This document shows positions 27,001 to 35,322 of a stretch of DNA of 64,000 nt, one piece after another (the first letter of the stretch is position 1; every line of letters starts with the position of its first letter). The stretch spans positions 1 through 64,000 of the forward strand of contig CAVYML010000004.1 in NCBI GenBank assembly GCA_963769605.1, given 5' to 3'. A program made the position numbers and the translations under genes. This DNA comes from Fen-1254 sp963769605. Lineage in GTDB: Bacteria; Bacteroidota; Ignavibacteria; UBA10030. The notes below the pieces were generated by a model. The model did no database searches. It saw only the letters and a program-made list of their open reading frames with translations, and was not told where the DNA came from.

Positions 27001-27805
27001 TCCTTCTGCTATCATACCATTAAACTCCAAAATGATGGTTGTTCCGCATAGAGCGAAGTCTCTTTCCTTTGCTTCAACATCGTACTGGAGTCTTTCAATT
27101 CAGGCGACGAACGGTTTAATTGCTGATAAAATATTCTCGATTGGCGTAAAACCTCTTGCTCAAAGTGGATTTAATGCATTCTATGATGCGCCGCGGCCGC
27201 CGCGAAATCCGGGGGCAAATTATCTTGAACTGTATACATCACATACCGGCGGTAATTATCCGGCGTTCCTCGGAACTAAATATGCGAAAGACTACCGTGA
27301 TTCAACCGATGCAGTCTGGAACTTTACCGTTGAGTCGAGTAAGGACACCATTGTCACGCTTTCATGGGATAAATCAAAACTTGCAGGGATAACCAAGAAA
27401 ATTATATTAAAAGACTGCAGCAACAGTCAATCTGTAGATATGTCTGCGGCCAATACGTATTCATTTTTATATGCTGCGCCGCACATTTTTACGGTCGATG
27501 GTACTCTTACCAATGTAGACAAGAATACGGGATTGGTCCCGGCTGCATTTGCCCTGCTTCAAAATTATCCAAATCCGTTTAACCCGACCACTGTTATCAG
27601 TTATCAGATAGCGAGCGCCGGCAAGGTTAGTTTGAAAGTTTATGATTTGCTGGGTAGAGAAGTTGCGACACTCGTGAATGAATTAAAATCTGCGGGAAGT
27701 TACACAGCCACATTTAATGCAATAAATTTGGCGAGCGGTGTGTACTTTTATCGCTTGCAAGCAGGATCGTTTACACAAACGAAACGACTTGTGCTGCTTA
27801 AATAA
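24089..27805 (+). CDS. T9SS-exported parallel-beta-helix surface protein, paralog A
   Basis: The protein has 1,238 residues. The signal peptide ends SSAQA (residue about 26). Residues about 60-400 form short repeated strands with asparagine ladders (SLTINNCLFEFDNIDLF, LWIENVTTTGG, AYLNHNTIVNN, LYITNNIFINQN), typical of right-handed parallel beta-helix, pectin-lyase-like folds. Beta-sandwich modules follow, including the WNVYDGEGIDSIFVYSSPN domain. A T9SS sorting domain closes the protein (NYPNPFNPTTVISYQI, LKVYDLLGREVATLV, KRLVLLK). Export across the outer membrane is expected. The ligand is unknown. The N-terminal half is nearly identical to the paralog at 29024, while the C-terminal half has diverged strongly. 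Confidence 0.85.
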   Translation: MKATRFLFCLMFVLFTAASISSAQAITSANGDTIYIPGDMLNGSWTHQGLLETTINGDTTTPGARINPNRVYALNEGQVYVQQNPLYVNNPTGTLTIAGIPSSYGTIKPVWLMKTAVPGTPIVINGDGCNVVYGSIDFENIHYEAQQLDGTLQNVNFYCGTKNSLSQSLTINNCLFEFDNIDLFSCTNQSGSIGGWPNGAKFRITNSYFRNLFNESQWWGSRVFQCKHPIDTLWIENVTTTGGGLPFLMQESLTAFAYLNHNTIVNNHKYWLLSQFYKELYITNNIFINQNWIGEDTNETTTDQDPDQEFMSTINIDSINTPNFRVLAQQKYYNGDSSHYTEAVSIKNMKVYVSNNINYYNPLLNAYFTNAGKFYDTSSGYVLSYLNWYSNFISPQRVNNMPGEWMNTRTKALFTAYSPGAGKSSSGCGFIEENTTTASPFSTTVDQISTNADVQIMGEWNQNKYSDPRWPNMPDVYHSKMIYGDFDPTTIPGGGTETGGGITHFTDLPENFSQSNIISSIDGLPVGSLSWNNTEIAAFNSGNDFSAVTARYNALATGASYASWEMQIIASIESYQDAQNYAGVAPSASDGYDTNDVPKPPPAPGNYISLYFPHPEWNSPLGNNFASDIRSNKSFTDRVKIWYFQVKTNVVNDTVTLSFVNDGIPSTLGSCLTDLSTGKTINLAQSAIYKYYHAADTTGRSFMLTIGDTSARSLTLTVPKGNAILQSGTVQTLQWNVYDGEGIDSIFVYSSPNAGSSYTLVSKLGFAQSCNWTVPNEYLNRLYAIKIVERNLLGNVFSAVSSQTFTVVGDSLLTVNPVGWSLFSLPLSPANSSTNSIFGNNSYIWSYTQDSGYVQPKTLMIGQGYWLGNTSSTSWYIKGTPIGSDSTIQAMSVGYNIIGNNYVDPVTKESMSFINSGTEYSFAGAANAGLIVNAMYQYNSMGYIDADTLPAFSGSWISSLQSGIQLVETPSPSAIIPLNSKMMVVPHRAKSLSFASTSYWSLSIQATNGLIADKIFSIGVKPLAQSGFNAFYDAPRPPRNPGANYLELYTSHTGGNYPAFLGTKYAKDYRDSTDAVWNFTVESSKDTIVTLSWDKSKLAGITKKIILKDCSNSQSVDMSAANTYSFLYAAPHIFTVDGTLTNVDKNTGLVPAAFALLQNYPNPFNPTTVISYQIASAGKVSLKVYDLLGREVATLVNELKSAGSYTATFNAINLASGVYFYRLQAGSFTQTKRLVLLK

Positions 27806-27841
27806 ACGGCATCTGACAGGAAGAACATTTGACTTTGAATA

Positions 27842-27913
27842 AAGGTGCTGTAATGAATGCTTGTTTTCGTTTATTCATTGCATTTCATAGCATTGTATTG
27901 ATTGCGGCACCTT
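27842..27913. repeat. 72-bp imperfect palindrome
   Basis: AAGGTGCTGTAAT at 27842 and ATTGCGGCACCTT ending at 27913 pair with two wobble or mismatch positions. The interior GAATGC...GCATTTC can extend the stem. It lies 37 bp after the T9SS gene and may act as its terminator or be a mobile palindrome. Confidence 0.4.
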
Positions 27914-27969
27914 CATCGTCGTGATATTGACCGCCAATATGAGGCCTTCGATTATTCTCGAGGAACAGT

Positions 27970-28533
27970 ATGGTTAGAAATTATTCCGTATTTCTCAGAG
28001 ATCAGAAAATAATATTTTTATTGCTATTCGTAATGAGCGGTATTACTATTGCACAAGATGTGCCTAATAGCAATGAAATGCGCAGGATCGCGCAGCAAGC
28101 ACAAGCCAATCCGGGGCAATTGAAATATCAAATAATGGATGTTCAAGAAAAAGACGGAATTTTCACAATTACATACGATTTAAATGATTCTCCCGTGGAT
28201 GAATATTCTGTCGGCCTTTACGTTTTTAGAGATAATGATCCGAATTTCAAATTGGAACCTAAGACAATCAGAGGAGATGTCGGTCGGGGAAAGTTCTCCG
28301 GAGAGGGGAATCAAATAATATGGGATTCAAACAAGGATCTCAAAAAGCCTCTCACAGGAAATGATTTTTATTTCATTCTCTATATTAAAAAAATCGAACC
28401 ATCTCATTTTCCATGGACGTTGCTCTGTATCGGAGGTATAGCAGCCGGGGCTGCGGTATATTTCCTTGCCCCAAAACCAACCAGTACAGCAAGTTCACCG
28501 GAAATTCCGCCAATCAGTATATCCCGTCCGTAA
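27970..28533 (+). CDS. exported beta-sandwich protein with C-terminal membrane anchor
   Basis: The protein has 187 residues. A signal peptide at residues about 13-30 (ends ITIAQ) is followed by a beta-sandwich module: LKYQIMDVQEKDGIFTITYD, LYVFRDNDPNF, IRGDVGRGKFSG and NQIIWDSNKDLKKPLTGNDF. That module often precedes SUMF1/FGE-like domains in Bacteroidota proteins. A transmembrane helix at about 151-167 and a proline-rich tail end the protein. The module alone, without the SUMF1 part, suggests a stand-alone adaptor or a truncated relative. It lies 21 bp upstream of a caspase-fold fragment, probably in one transcript. Confidence 0.6.
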   Translation: MVRNYSVFLRDQKIIFLLLFVMSGITIAQDVPNSNEMRRIAQQAQANPGQLKYQIMDVQEKDGIFTITYDLNDSPVDEYSVGLYVFRDNDPNFKLEPKTIRGDVGRGKFSGEGNQIIWDSNKDLKKPLTGNDFYFILYIKKIEPSHFPWTLLCIGGIAAGAAVYFLAPKPTSTASSPEIPPISISRP

Positions 28534-28554
28534 TGAGATGAAAGGAGAAAAACG

Positions 28555-28800
28555 ATGAAAAAAAATTTCTTTCGGTCGAAATCGATCGGGGTTGTAATCG
28601 GCGTAGAACAATATAAGGATATAGCGCCGGCGCCGTTTGCTTCCAATGATGCTGTGGTTATGGAACAATATTTCAAAAATATACTGGGAATTGAACAGGT
28701 CATAGTATTGAATGTCAGTGAGATGTCAAAGAAATTAAGTGGCGCTCAAACGCCTAAATTTTATAGTGATGATGATCAGGTATTGGTGGAATTCAAATGA
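28555..28800 (+). pseudogene. N-terminal fragment of a caspase-fold (peptidase C14) protein
   Basis: The fragment has 81 residues. KSIGVVIGVEQYKDIAPAPF followed by ASNDAVVMEQYFKNILGIEQ VIVL is the first strand-helix of caspase/metacaspase p20 domains. The catalytic histidine (usually in YYSGHG) and cysteine are absent. The frame instead runs FYSDDDQVLVEFK and stops. DDDQVLV looks like the strand just before the catalytic histidine, so an internal deletion removed the middle and the end is lost. ATG 28555 has AAAGGAG upstream. The product cannot be a protease. Confidence 0.6.
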
Positions 28801-29027
28801 GAAAATCGTTCCTTTTCATTCTTATTCTCAATGTATTCATGAGCGCTATGCTTTGGGGGGGCAGCAATGGTACCAGGGACGGGCTTCCGTTATCGGCGGC
28901 CAAACTGAATCTATCGGTGCACTTGATGGCTCTCTTGTTTATGTTTCCTCTAGTTGTCGTGGTTGTTCAAATTTCTCGCATGGGACTGAAATTTCAGGAA
29001 ACGTCAGTCATGAGGAGTAAGAAATGA
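28797..29027 (+). pseudogene. short exported protein, frameshifted at a G7 run
   Basis: ATG 28797 overlaps the caspase-fragment stop by 4 bp and reads a signal peptide (FLFILILNVFMSAMLWG). At the G7 run (28855-28861) the sensible continuation moves to another frame: QQWYQGRASVIGGQTESIGA followed by LDGSLVYVSSSCRG and a stop at 29018-29020. The protein would be about 75 residues. No family is recognised. It is either frameshifted in nature or a homopolymer sequence error. Confidence 0.4.
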
Positions 29028-32000
29028 AGGCGACAAGATTCCTTTTTTGCTTGATGTTTGTTTTATGCGCAGCTGCAAGCATTTCAAGTGCCCAGGCGAT
29101 AACTTCTGCAAATGGAGATACAATATACATTCCGGGAGATATGTTAAATGGAAGCTGGACACATCAAGGGTTGCTTGAAACTACAATCAATGACGATATA
29201 ACTGCTCAGGGAGCAAGGATAAATCCAAACAGAGTTTACGCTCTGAACGAAGGCCAGGTTTATATACAGCAAAACCCGCTTAATGTCAACAACCCGACCG
29301 GCACACTAACAATTGTAGGTATCCCTTCCATCAATGGTACGACCAAGCCGGTTTGGTTAATGAAAACTGCCGTTCCCGGTACACCTATTGTTATAAATAA
29401 CAATGGGTGCAATGTAGTTTATGGCAGCATTGACTTTGAGAATATCCATTACGAAGCCCAGCAATTGGATGGGACATTACAAAATGAAAATTTCTATTGC
29501 GGCACAAAAAATTCACTGCCGCAATCATTAACCATTAATAATTGCTTGTTTGAATTCTCCAACTTCGATCTTTTTGATTGCACCAATGAAACAGGCAGCA
29601 TCGGCGGCTGGCCTAATGGTGCAAAATTTAGAATCACCAATTCCTATTTCCGCAACTTGTTCATTAATAACTCCTGGTGGAATTCACGAATCTTCCAATG
29701 CAAGCATCCGATAGATACGCTGTGGATTGAAAACGTTACTATGACAGGCGGCGGTCTCCCATTTCTTATGCAAGAATCTCTTACTGCGTTTGCCTATTTA
29801 AACCACAATACGATCGTCAATAATCATAAATATTGGCTCTTGTCACAATTTTACAAAGAACTTTACATCACGAACAACATTTTCATTAACCAGAACTGGG
29901 TTGGTGAAGATTCTAATGTGACTACCACCGACCAGGATCCTGATCATGAATTTATGAGCACAATCAATATTGATTCAATCAATACACCTAGTTTTAAGGT
30001 ACTAGTACAGCAAAAATATTCTAATGGCAACGGAGGTTATACGGATGCTGTAAGTCTTAAGAATATGAAAGTCTACGTTTCGAATAATATCAATTATTAC
30101 AATCCATTGTTGAATGCATATTTTACCAACGCCGGAAAGTTCTATGATACGTCGAGTGGTTACGTACTTTCTTATTTAAACTGGTCTATTAAATCGACTC
30201 AAAGGGTAAACAACATGCCTGGGGAATGGATGAACACTCGTACGAAAGCTCTATTTACCGCATATTCTCCTGGTACTGGGAAAAGTAGTTCTGGCTGTGG
30301 TTTTATAGAAGAAAATACCACAACTGCGAGTCCTTTTTCTACTGCAGTAGATCAAATTGCAACAAATGCAGATGTTCAGATAATGGGCGAATGGAATCAA
30401 AACAAATATAGCGATCCCAGATGGCCGAATATGCCTGATGTTTATCACAGCAAAATGATCTATGGTGATTTTGACCCGACAACTATTCCGGGTGGAGGCA
30501 CGGAAACCGGAGGTGGAATCACCCACTTTACCGATTTGCCCGAGAATTTTAACCAATCAAATGCTATTTCTTCGATTGATGGTCTTCCCGTAGGTTCTTT
30601 AAGCTGGAATAATGCAGAGATTGCTGCATTTAATTCGGCTAATGATTTTTCAGCAGTTACGGCCGGGTATCAAAATGCTTTATCGGGAGGATCAGTCTCT
30701 GGTATTCCTAATAATATCCTATCATGGACTATTGGAATTTCTGCGGCTGCTAATGGGATTTCAGATTCCAAATGTTATCTGGGGGTTGCTTCAGTTGCCA
30801 CAGATGGTTTTGACAAGGCATACGATTTTCCAAAACCGCCGGAGCCGCCGAGTAAATATGTGTATTCCTATTTTCCACATCCTGAATGGAATTATATTCT
30901 TGGTCCAAATTTTTCCACAGATATAAGACACGACACGAGTTTGACGAATCAAGGGAAAATATGGAATTATACTGTGGCAACAGATCAATCAAATCAAACA
31001 ATGATATTGCAATTCTCATTGAGTTTTGCTATTCCTTCAGGATATCCCGTTACGCTCTTGGATATGAAGACGGGGAATAGTCAGGACCTTCGTGCAAACA
31101 ATTCCTATGCTTACAATACCGGAACAGATGCGGATCGATCTTTTCAAATAATTGTCGGTAATCTTTCACAGAGCAGCGGCCCGTCGCTGACACTGTCACC
31201 ATCAAGCTTACTTATTGTAAACAATGGAAATTTTAGTTCGACTAATGTAGGGGCTATCTCTGCGATAAATGCTGGTAATACAACATTGACTGGGACGTTA
31301 TCCTTTTCAGGTTCATCGCTGCTTTCTGTCTCTCCGAGCACATTAAGCATCTCAGCAGGAAGTTCGAGTAATATCACAGTATCAATTTCCTCAGTAAGCG
31401 TTGCCGATGGAATATATTCCGGAACTATTACAATAATTCATAATGCACCGGGAAGTCCCACAACGATTCCAATTCAAGTCCGCAAAGTTACCATACCACC
31501 GACGATTACAGCATCCAACCAATTTACTTTTTCGGGCACGAACAGCGGCGTAGATTATGAGTTGATTGGTATTCCGGGCACTACATCATTTTTGGCTTCA
31601 ACGATATTTAGCGGTACCTATAAACAGGACTGGAGAATGTATCTTGATAACGGCAGCGCAGCCAATTATTTGGTTGAATATGATGGATCATCTAATTTTA
31701 ATTTTGGCCTGGGCAAGGGTTTTTGGGTTTTAGCGGATAAGAGCAATACTTTATCGGCGACCCTGTCGAATTATACTTCAAGCGGCGCTTTCCCCATTCC
31801 TGTGCAAAGCGGCGCCTGGAATATCATTACCAATCCATTTGCGCTGACTGTTTCGTGGAACGATGTCATAACGTACAACCAACTTTCCGGTTCGAACTCG
31901 GTTATCTATTCCTATAATAATGGTTCATGGTCTGTGTCCGCATCGTTAGTTCCGTATACAGGATATTATTTCTACTCCGATAATCTTTCTGCGTTATTCA

Positions 32001-32782
32001 TACCTTATGATCCAAACGGAGCGCCGGCGAGCCAAAATATTCTGTCTCAATCAACACCTCCCGTAAGCGATCAGCATCTTAAGGTTTCCATATCAACTGG
32101 CAATGTCGAAACCTCGAATGTATATGCGGCGTTCGATGAACATGTAGGAAATGGCTATAACTCGAAAGATTATTTTGCACCGCCGTCATCATTTGCCGCT
32201 GCTAATATTCAGATTGAAGACTCAAGTTTAACGACAAGACAAAAGCGGTTATGGATTGAGCATCGCGCTGCGGTCGGCGAAGGTCAGAGATTTCATTTGG
32301 TTGTAAAAAACACTTCTGCTGTTTCTTCCCTGACTTTTAAAGGGATAGATAAATTTCCAAATGATCAGGTCTATTTGCTTGATGAGAAACGCAATGAATT
32401 ATATAATCTTAGATTATATCAACATATCGATGTCCCGACAAGTTCTTCAGAATACCGGTACAGCCTGCTTATTGGCGGAAATAAATTCATTGATTCGATG
32501 AATGCGGTTATCGTGCCCAATTCATATTATGTTGCACAAAACTATCCGAACCCGTTCAATCCGGCAACGACAATCGAATACACTTTGCCGCAGCAGTCAC
32601 ATGTAAAGATGGTTGTGTATGACATTATGGGAAGAGAAGTTGCAACACTTGTAGACGGATTTAAAAGTGCGGGAAAATATGTTGTTCTTTGGAATGCATC
32701 ACGCTGCGCAAGCGGAGTGTACCTCTGCAGGCTGACAACCGGCACTTATAGCTCCGTAAGAAAAATGTTGTTAATGAAATGA
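29024..32782 (+). CDS. T9SS-exported parallel-beta-helix surface protein, paralog B
   Basis: The protein has 1,252 residues. Signal peptide, beta-helix region and the following PHPEW-containing modules mirror the protein at 24089, nearly identical through about residue 540. The middle then differs: residues about 720-820 form a hydin/SPD-2-like immunoglobulin module (LTLSPSSLLIVNNG, STLSISAGSSSNITVSISS). A beta-sandwich (FTFSGTNSGVDYELIGIPG) and a closing module (WIEHRAAVGEGQRFHLVVKN) follow. The T9SS signal NYPNPFNPATTIEYTL, MVVYDIMGREVATLV and RKMLLMK ends it. ATG 29024 follows GAGGAGTAAGAA. It is an example of domain shuffling behind a conserved N terminus. Confidence 0.85.
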   Translation: MKATRFLFCLMFVLCAAASISSAQAITSANGDTIYIPGDMLNGSWTHQGLLETTINDDITAQGARINPNRVYALNEGQVYIQQNPLNVNNPTGTLTIVGIPSINGTTKPVWLMKTAVPGTPIVINNNGCNVVYGSIDFENIHYEAQQLDGTLQNENFYCGTKNSLPQSLTINNCLFEFSNFDLFDCTNETGSIGGWPNGAKFRITNSYFRNLFINNSWWNSRIFQCKHPIDTLWIENVTMTGGGLPFLMQESLTAFAYLNHNTIVNNHKYWLLSQFYKELYITNNIFINQNWVGEDSNVTTTDQDPDHEFMSTINIDSINTPSFKVLVQQKYSNGNGGYTDAVSLKNMKVYVSNNINYYNPLLNAYFTNAGKFYDTSSGYVLSYLNWSIKSTQRVNNMPGEWMNTRTKALFTAYSPGTGKSSSGCGFIEENTTTASPFSTAVDQIATNADVQIMGEWNQNKYSDPRWPNMPDVYHSKMIYGDFDPTTIPGGGTETGGGITHFTDLPENFNQSNAISSIDGLPVGSLSWNNAEIAAFNSANDFSAVTAGYQNALSGGSVSGIPNNILSWTIGISAAANGISDSKCYLGVASVATDGFDKAYDFPKPPEPPSKYVYSYFPHPEWNYILGPNFSTDIRHDTSLTNQGKIWNYTVATDQSNQTMILQFSLSFAIPSGYPVTLLDMKTGNSQDLRANNSYAYNTGTDADRSFQIIVGNLSQSSGPSLTLSPSSLLIVNNGNFSSTNVGAISAINAGNTTLTGTLSFSGSSLLSVSPSTLSISAGSSSNITVSISSVSVADGIYSGTITIIHNAPGSPTTIPIQVRKVTIPPTITASNQFTFSGTNSGVDYELIGIPGTTSFLASTIFSGTYKQDWRMYLDNGSAANYLVEYDGSSNFNFGLGKGFWVLADKSNTLSATLSNYTSSGAFPIPVQSGAWNIITNPFALTVSWNDVITYNQLSGSNSVIYSYNNGSWSVSASLVPYTGYYFYSDNLSALFIPYDPNGAPASQNILSQSTPPVSDQHLKVSISTGNVETSNVYAAFDEHVGNGYNSKDYFAPPSSFAAANIQIEDSSLTTRQKRLWIEHRAAVGEGQRFHLVVKNTSAVSSLTFKGIDKFPNDQVYLLDEKRNELYNLRLYQHIDVPTSSSEYRYSLLIGGNKFIDSMNAVIVPNSYYVAQNYPNPFNPATTIEYTLPQQSHVKMVVYDIMGREVATLVDGFKSAGKYVVLWNASRCASGVYLCRLTTGTYSSVRKMLLMK

Positions 32783-32786
32783 GCGC

Positions 32787-32909
32787 CAGATGGAGTCCAT
32801 CTTTTAGATGGGCTCCATCTGGTAAAAAGATGCCATTTGAACGCTCTATGCTGCATTTCTTTTGTGGAGTCTATCAGATGGAGTCCATCTTTTAGATGGG
32901 CTCCATCTT
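32787..32909. repeat. two tandem copies of an 88-bp unit with a 16-bp-stem hairpin
   Basis: Copy 1 hairpin is at 32787-32822 and copy 2 at 32875-32909. CAGATGGAGTCCATCT pairs with AGATGGGCTCCATCTG around a TTT loop. Each is followed by a related TAAAAGATGC-ATTTGAA-CTATGCTGC stretch, so the unit repeats at 88-bp spacing. A third copy is at 36401-36435. The first copy lies 5 bp after the T9SS gene stop and could terminate transcription. Confidence 0.75.
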
Positions 32910-33290
32910 GCTAAAAGATGCAATTTGAATGGTCTATGCTGCCTATCATTGGTGATTTTGTTCCCGACTGTGAGCTGAATCATTGATTTAAATGGTAAAA
33001 TATTTTATTTTTTTATACGATTGAGGTAGATCCGATCAATTTTGTGTGCCGTTATTAATTGGGTTCTACTCAAGTCTTTTCAAAGAAATTTTAAATAAAT
33101 TATTTGGTTTAAGCACGAATCCTATAAAATGCGGTATTGGTGTGTTGAAGCATTCCCTCTTGACATGACAAGATGGGAAATTGTGAAGTAGTGGAGAAGA
33201 CCGCTGAATAATCAAATTTAATGATGTCAAAGATACTGCATGTCGCAGCGATGGTCTAATGTACATTCATCTTGTCCAATTCACATCAAT
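32875..33290. repeat. about 415-bp duplicated intergenic segment, copy 1
   Basis: From the hairpin through GGTGATTTTG, GAATCATTGATTTAAATG, CGATCAATTTTGTGTG, ACTCAAGTCTTT, ATGCGGTATTGGTGTGTTG and GGGAAATTGTGAAGTA to TTCACATCAATCAAT, the order and most bases match 36401-36815. It precedes a decayed T9SS propeller relic here and the FlgT-like gene in copy 2. No gene lies inside. Confidence 0.75.
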
Positions 33291-33883
33291 CAATTACCGG
33301 AGTAGATTCAATGACCGGCATTAAAGATCGGATTCAATCATGGCTCTTAATGCACACTTTGGCGATCACTTCCTCCGGCTACAATTTGGCCGGAACTGGC
33401 GCTGAATGTGTTTTTCTTTCAACAAACAACGGTATGAATTTGACGCAAGAAATAATTGCTTGATGAATATCTAAAGAAATCCATTATCTATCAATTCCTC
33501 CGGCAATATTTTTGTCCGAACGGATGGTAGACGAGTATATTTTTCAACCAGGTCAAAAAAATGATGTTTATCAAGTGAGGACGTGTAGGAACATTGAAAT
33601 GATAATTCATGACTTGAACAAGAAGGCGCTGTTTTTTTTTCTCATCATTGAGGGAACAAATGCACAGACTCATTTCGTGTTCAAGGCCAATATGGGGAAT
33701 AATGCGACCGTGGCCATACCCCTTTCTGTACATCTGGAAGTAAACGGCACTTTATTATCTGACGGTAAAGAAGTAAGATCATTAGTGAACGAAGTGGTAA
33801 GTTCAGGACACCATGTGGTCATATTTAATGCAGTCTATCTGGCGTTAAGGATTTTATCCGTACTTGGGCTAAAAAAAACTTGA
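33272..33883 (+). pseudogene. relic of a T9SS Asp-box propeller protein
   Basis: Blade-like peptides survive in different frames: YNLAGTGAECVFLSTNNGMN near 33380-33435, GNIFVRTDGRRVYFST near 33504-33551, and a sorting-domain remnant (GKEVRSLVNEVVSSGHHVVI followed by FNAVYLALR) at 33764-33850. The spacing is far too short for an intact propeller, and frames change, so this is a heavily deleted relative of the 8014-10090 protein. The 123-residue open frame at 33512-33883 covers the last part. Confidence 0.55.
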
Positions 33884-33921
33884 AGTTACAAAAATCCTTG
33901 TGCCCAAGTGCGGATAAAATT
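33843..33921. repeat. attC-like palindrome outside the array
   Basis: GGCGTTAAGGATTTTATCCG with TACTTGGGC at the left and TGCCCAAGTGCGGATAAAAT at the right are inverted copies of the core seen at 7951-7975 (GGCCCAAGCACGGATAAAAT). The two arms can pair over about 19 bp with one or two mismatches. It directly follows the propeller relic. Confidence 0.5.
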
Positions 33922-34149
33922 TGGTTGAACTGAGCCATTGCACAATACTCTCTATGGGTATTGAATGAAAGCCGTTCACCCAGAATTTGAAGATTGAACA
34001 ACACAATAATAATGAAAAACTATTGAGAACGAAATAACCATCCCTCGATGCACTATAATATTCCTTTGATTTGGAGAGTTTTCATCAAAAAAAGCGTATT
34101 TATCCCTTGCTTGTGTATATCATTGCTGCCAATCTGTGTCTTTTCATCC
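33922..34149. other. gene-poor stretch with a possible truncated signal-peptide gene
   Basis: At 34087-34145 the frame IKKSVFIPCLCISLLPICVFSS looks like a signal peptide behind TTGGAGAG, but begins with ATC, not a start codon. It runs straight into the IS91 end. It may be a gene start cut off by the IS. Otherwise nothing is seen. Confidence 0.3.
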
Positions 34150-35322
34150 TCACGGTGGTGCAGGTTGCATGGGTTGTAATATTCTGTCGTTCAACATCTT
34201 TCCTTTATGACAACTTGGACACATCAGAACATCGATTCCGGTAAGTTTTAAAAGCATCTCCTGCCATGTCAATATGCCTTGTTCAACCTCCGGCATTGGT
34301 GCATCAAGAAGCATCCTGCATTTGTCTAAGTGATCCTTCCTTTTTCTATTGCAAAGAAAGCCATAATAGCGAATCTTGCACAATCCGCCTGGAAGAATGT
34401 GCAGCAAGAAGCGACGAAGAAACTCACTCGCATCAAGTGTCATAATCTTTTCTTTGTCTTCCTCCCGATAATCTCTCCACCGAAAGCTGACTTTACCATC
34501 GGTCATTCCTGCCAATCGATGATTTGAAATGGCTACCCGATGTGTGTAGCGGCCAAGATAAGCAAGCACCTGCTCCGGTCCGCCGAATGGCTGCTTTGCA
34601 TAGACAATCCATTCTTTATCGTAAAGCCGGTCAAGTAACTTTTGAAAGTGCTCTTTATATGCAAGCGTCGATATTTTGCCTATGCAATGTATTCGTTTTG
34701 AACGATAAGCCTTTTTCAGTTGTTCCAGGAACTTACCGCGGAAAACTCGGGAAAGCACACGCACCGGAATGAAAAAGTTGTTCCTCGATGCAATCCATTT
34801 TCTCCCATCCTGTGAAAGTCCTCCTCCAGGAACGATACAATGCACATGAGGATGATCCATCAAATTCTGTCCCCACGTATGTAAGACCGCAATCAATCCC
34901 AGTTCAGCGCCCAGATGCTTTTTATCACGTCCAAGATGCAATAACGTCTCCGCTGCGGCTTGGAACAACAGATTATACATCACTCGCTGATTGATAAGCA
35001 TGAGTGCATTGAGCTCCTCTGGAACTGTGAAGACGATATGGAAGTATGAAACAGGAAGAAGTTCCTTTTTCCTCGCTTGCAGCCATTTCTCTTTTGCCAA
35101 TGAACCGCATTTGGGACAATGTCTGTTCCGGCATGAATTATAGGAGATTCGCTCATAGCCGCAGGCATCACACCGATCAACGTGTCCTCCCAGAACTGCT
35201 GTGCGACATGAGGCAATATCATGGAGTGCCCGCAATTGTCGACGTGGAAGTTTATGAGTCTTTTGATATTCGCTGCCGTATGCTCGTACGACATCTGCCA
35301 TTTCTAATCCGCGCATGCTCAT
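34150..35322 (-). CDS. IS91-family transposase (Y2 HUH)
   Basis: The protein has 390 residues. An N-terminal zinc-binding domain (CDACGYERISYNSC...RHCPKC, residues about 50-72) precedes the catalytic domain with the HUH motif in HPHVHCIVPGGGL (about residue 157) and the paired tyrosines in YLGRYTHRVAISNHRL (about residue 255). This is the layout of IS91/ISCR rolling-circle transposases. It overlaps the start region of the upstream recombinase gene by 4 bp (35319-35322), so the two genes form one unit. The frame is intact. Confidence 0.93.
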   Translation of the reverse strand: MSMRGLEMADVVRAYGSEYQKTHKLPRRQLRALHDIASCRTAVLGGHVDRCDACGYERISYNSCRNRHCPKCGSLAKEKWLQARKKELLPVSYFHIVFTVPEELNALMLINQRVMYNLLFQAAAETLLHLGRDKKHLGAELGLIAVLHTWGQNLMDHPHVHCIVPGGGLSQDGRKWIASRNNFFIPVRVLSRVFRGKFLEQLKKAYRSKRIHCIGKISTLAYKEHFQKLLDRLYDKEWIVYAKQPFGGPEQVLAYLGRYTHRVAISNHRLAGMTDGKVSFRWRDYREEDKEKIMTLDASEFLRRFLLHILPGGLCKIRYYGFLCNRKRKDHLDKCRMLLDAPMPEVEQGILTWQEMLLKLTGIDVLMCPSCHKGKMLNDRILQPMQPAPP

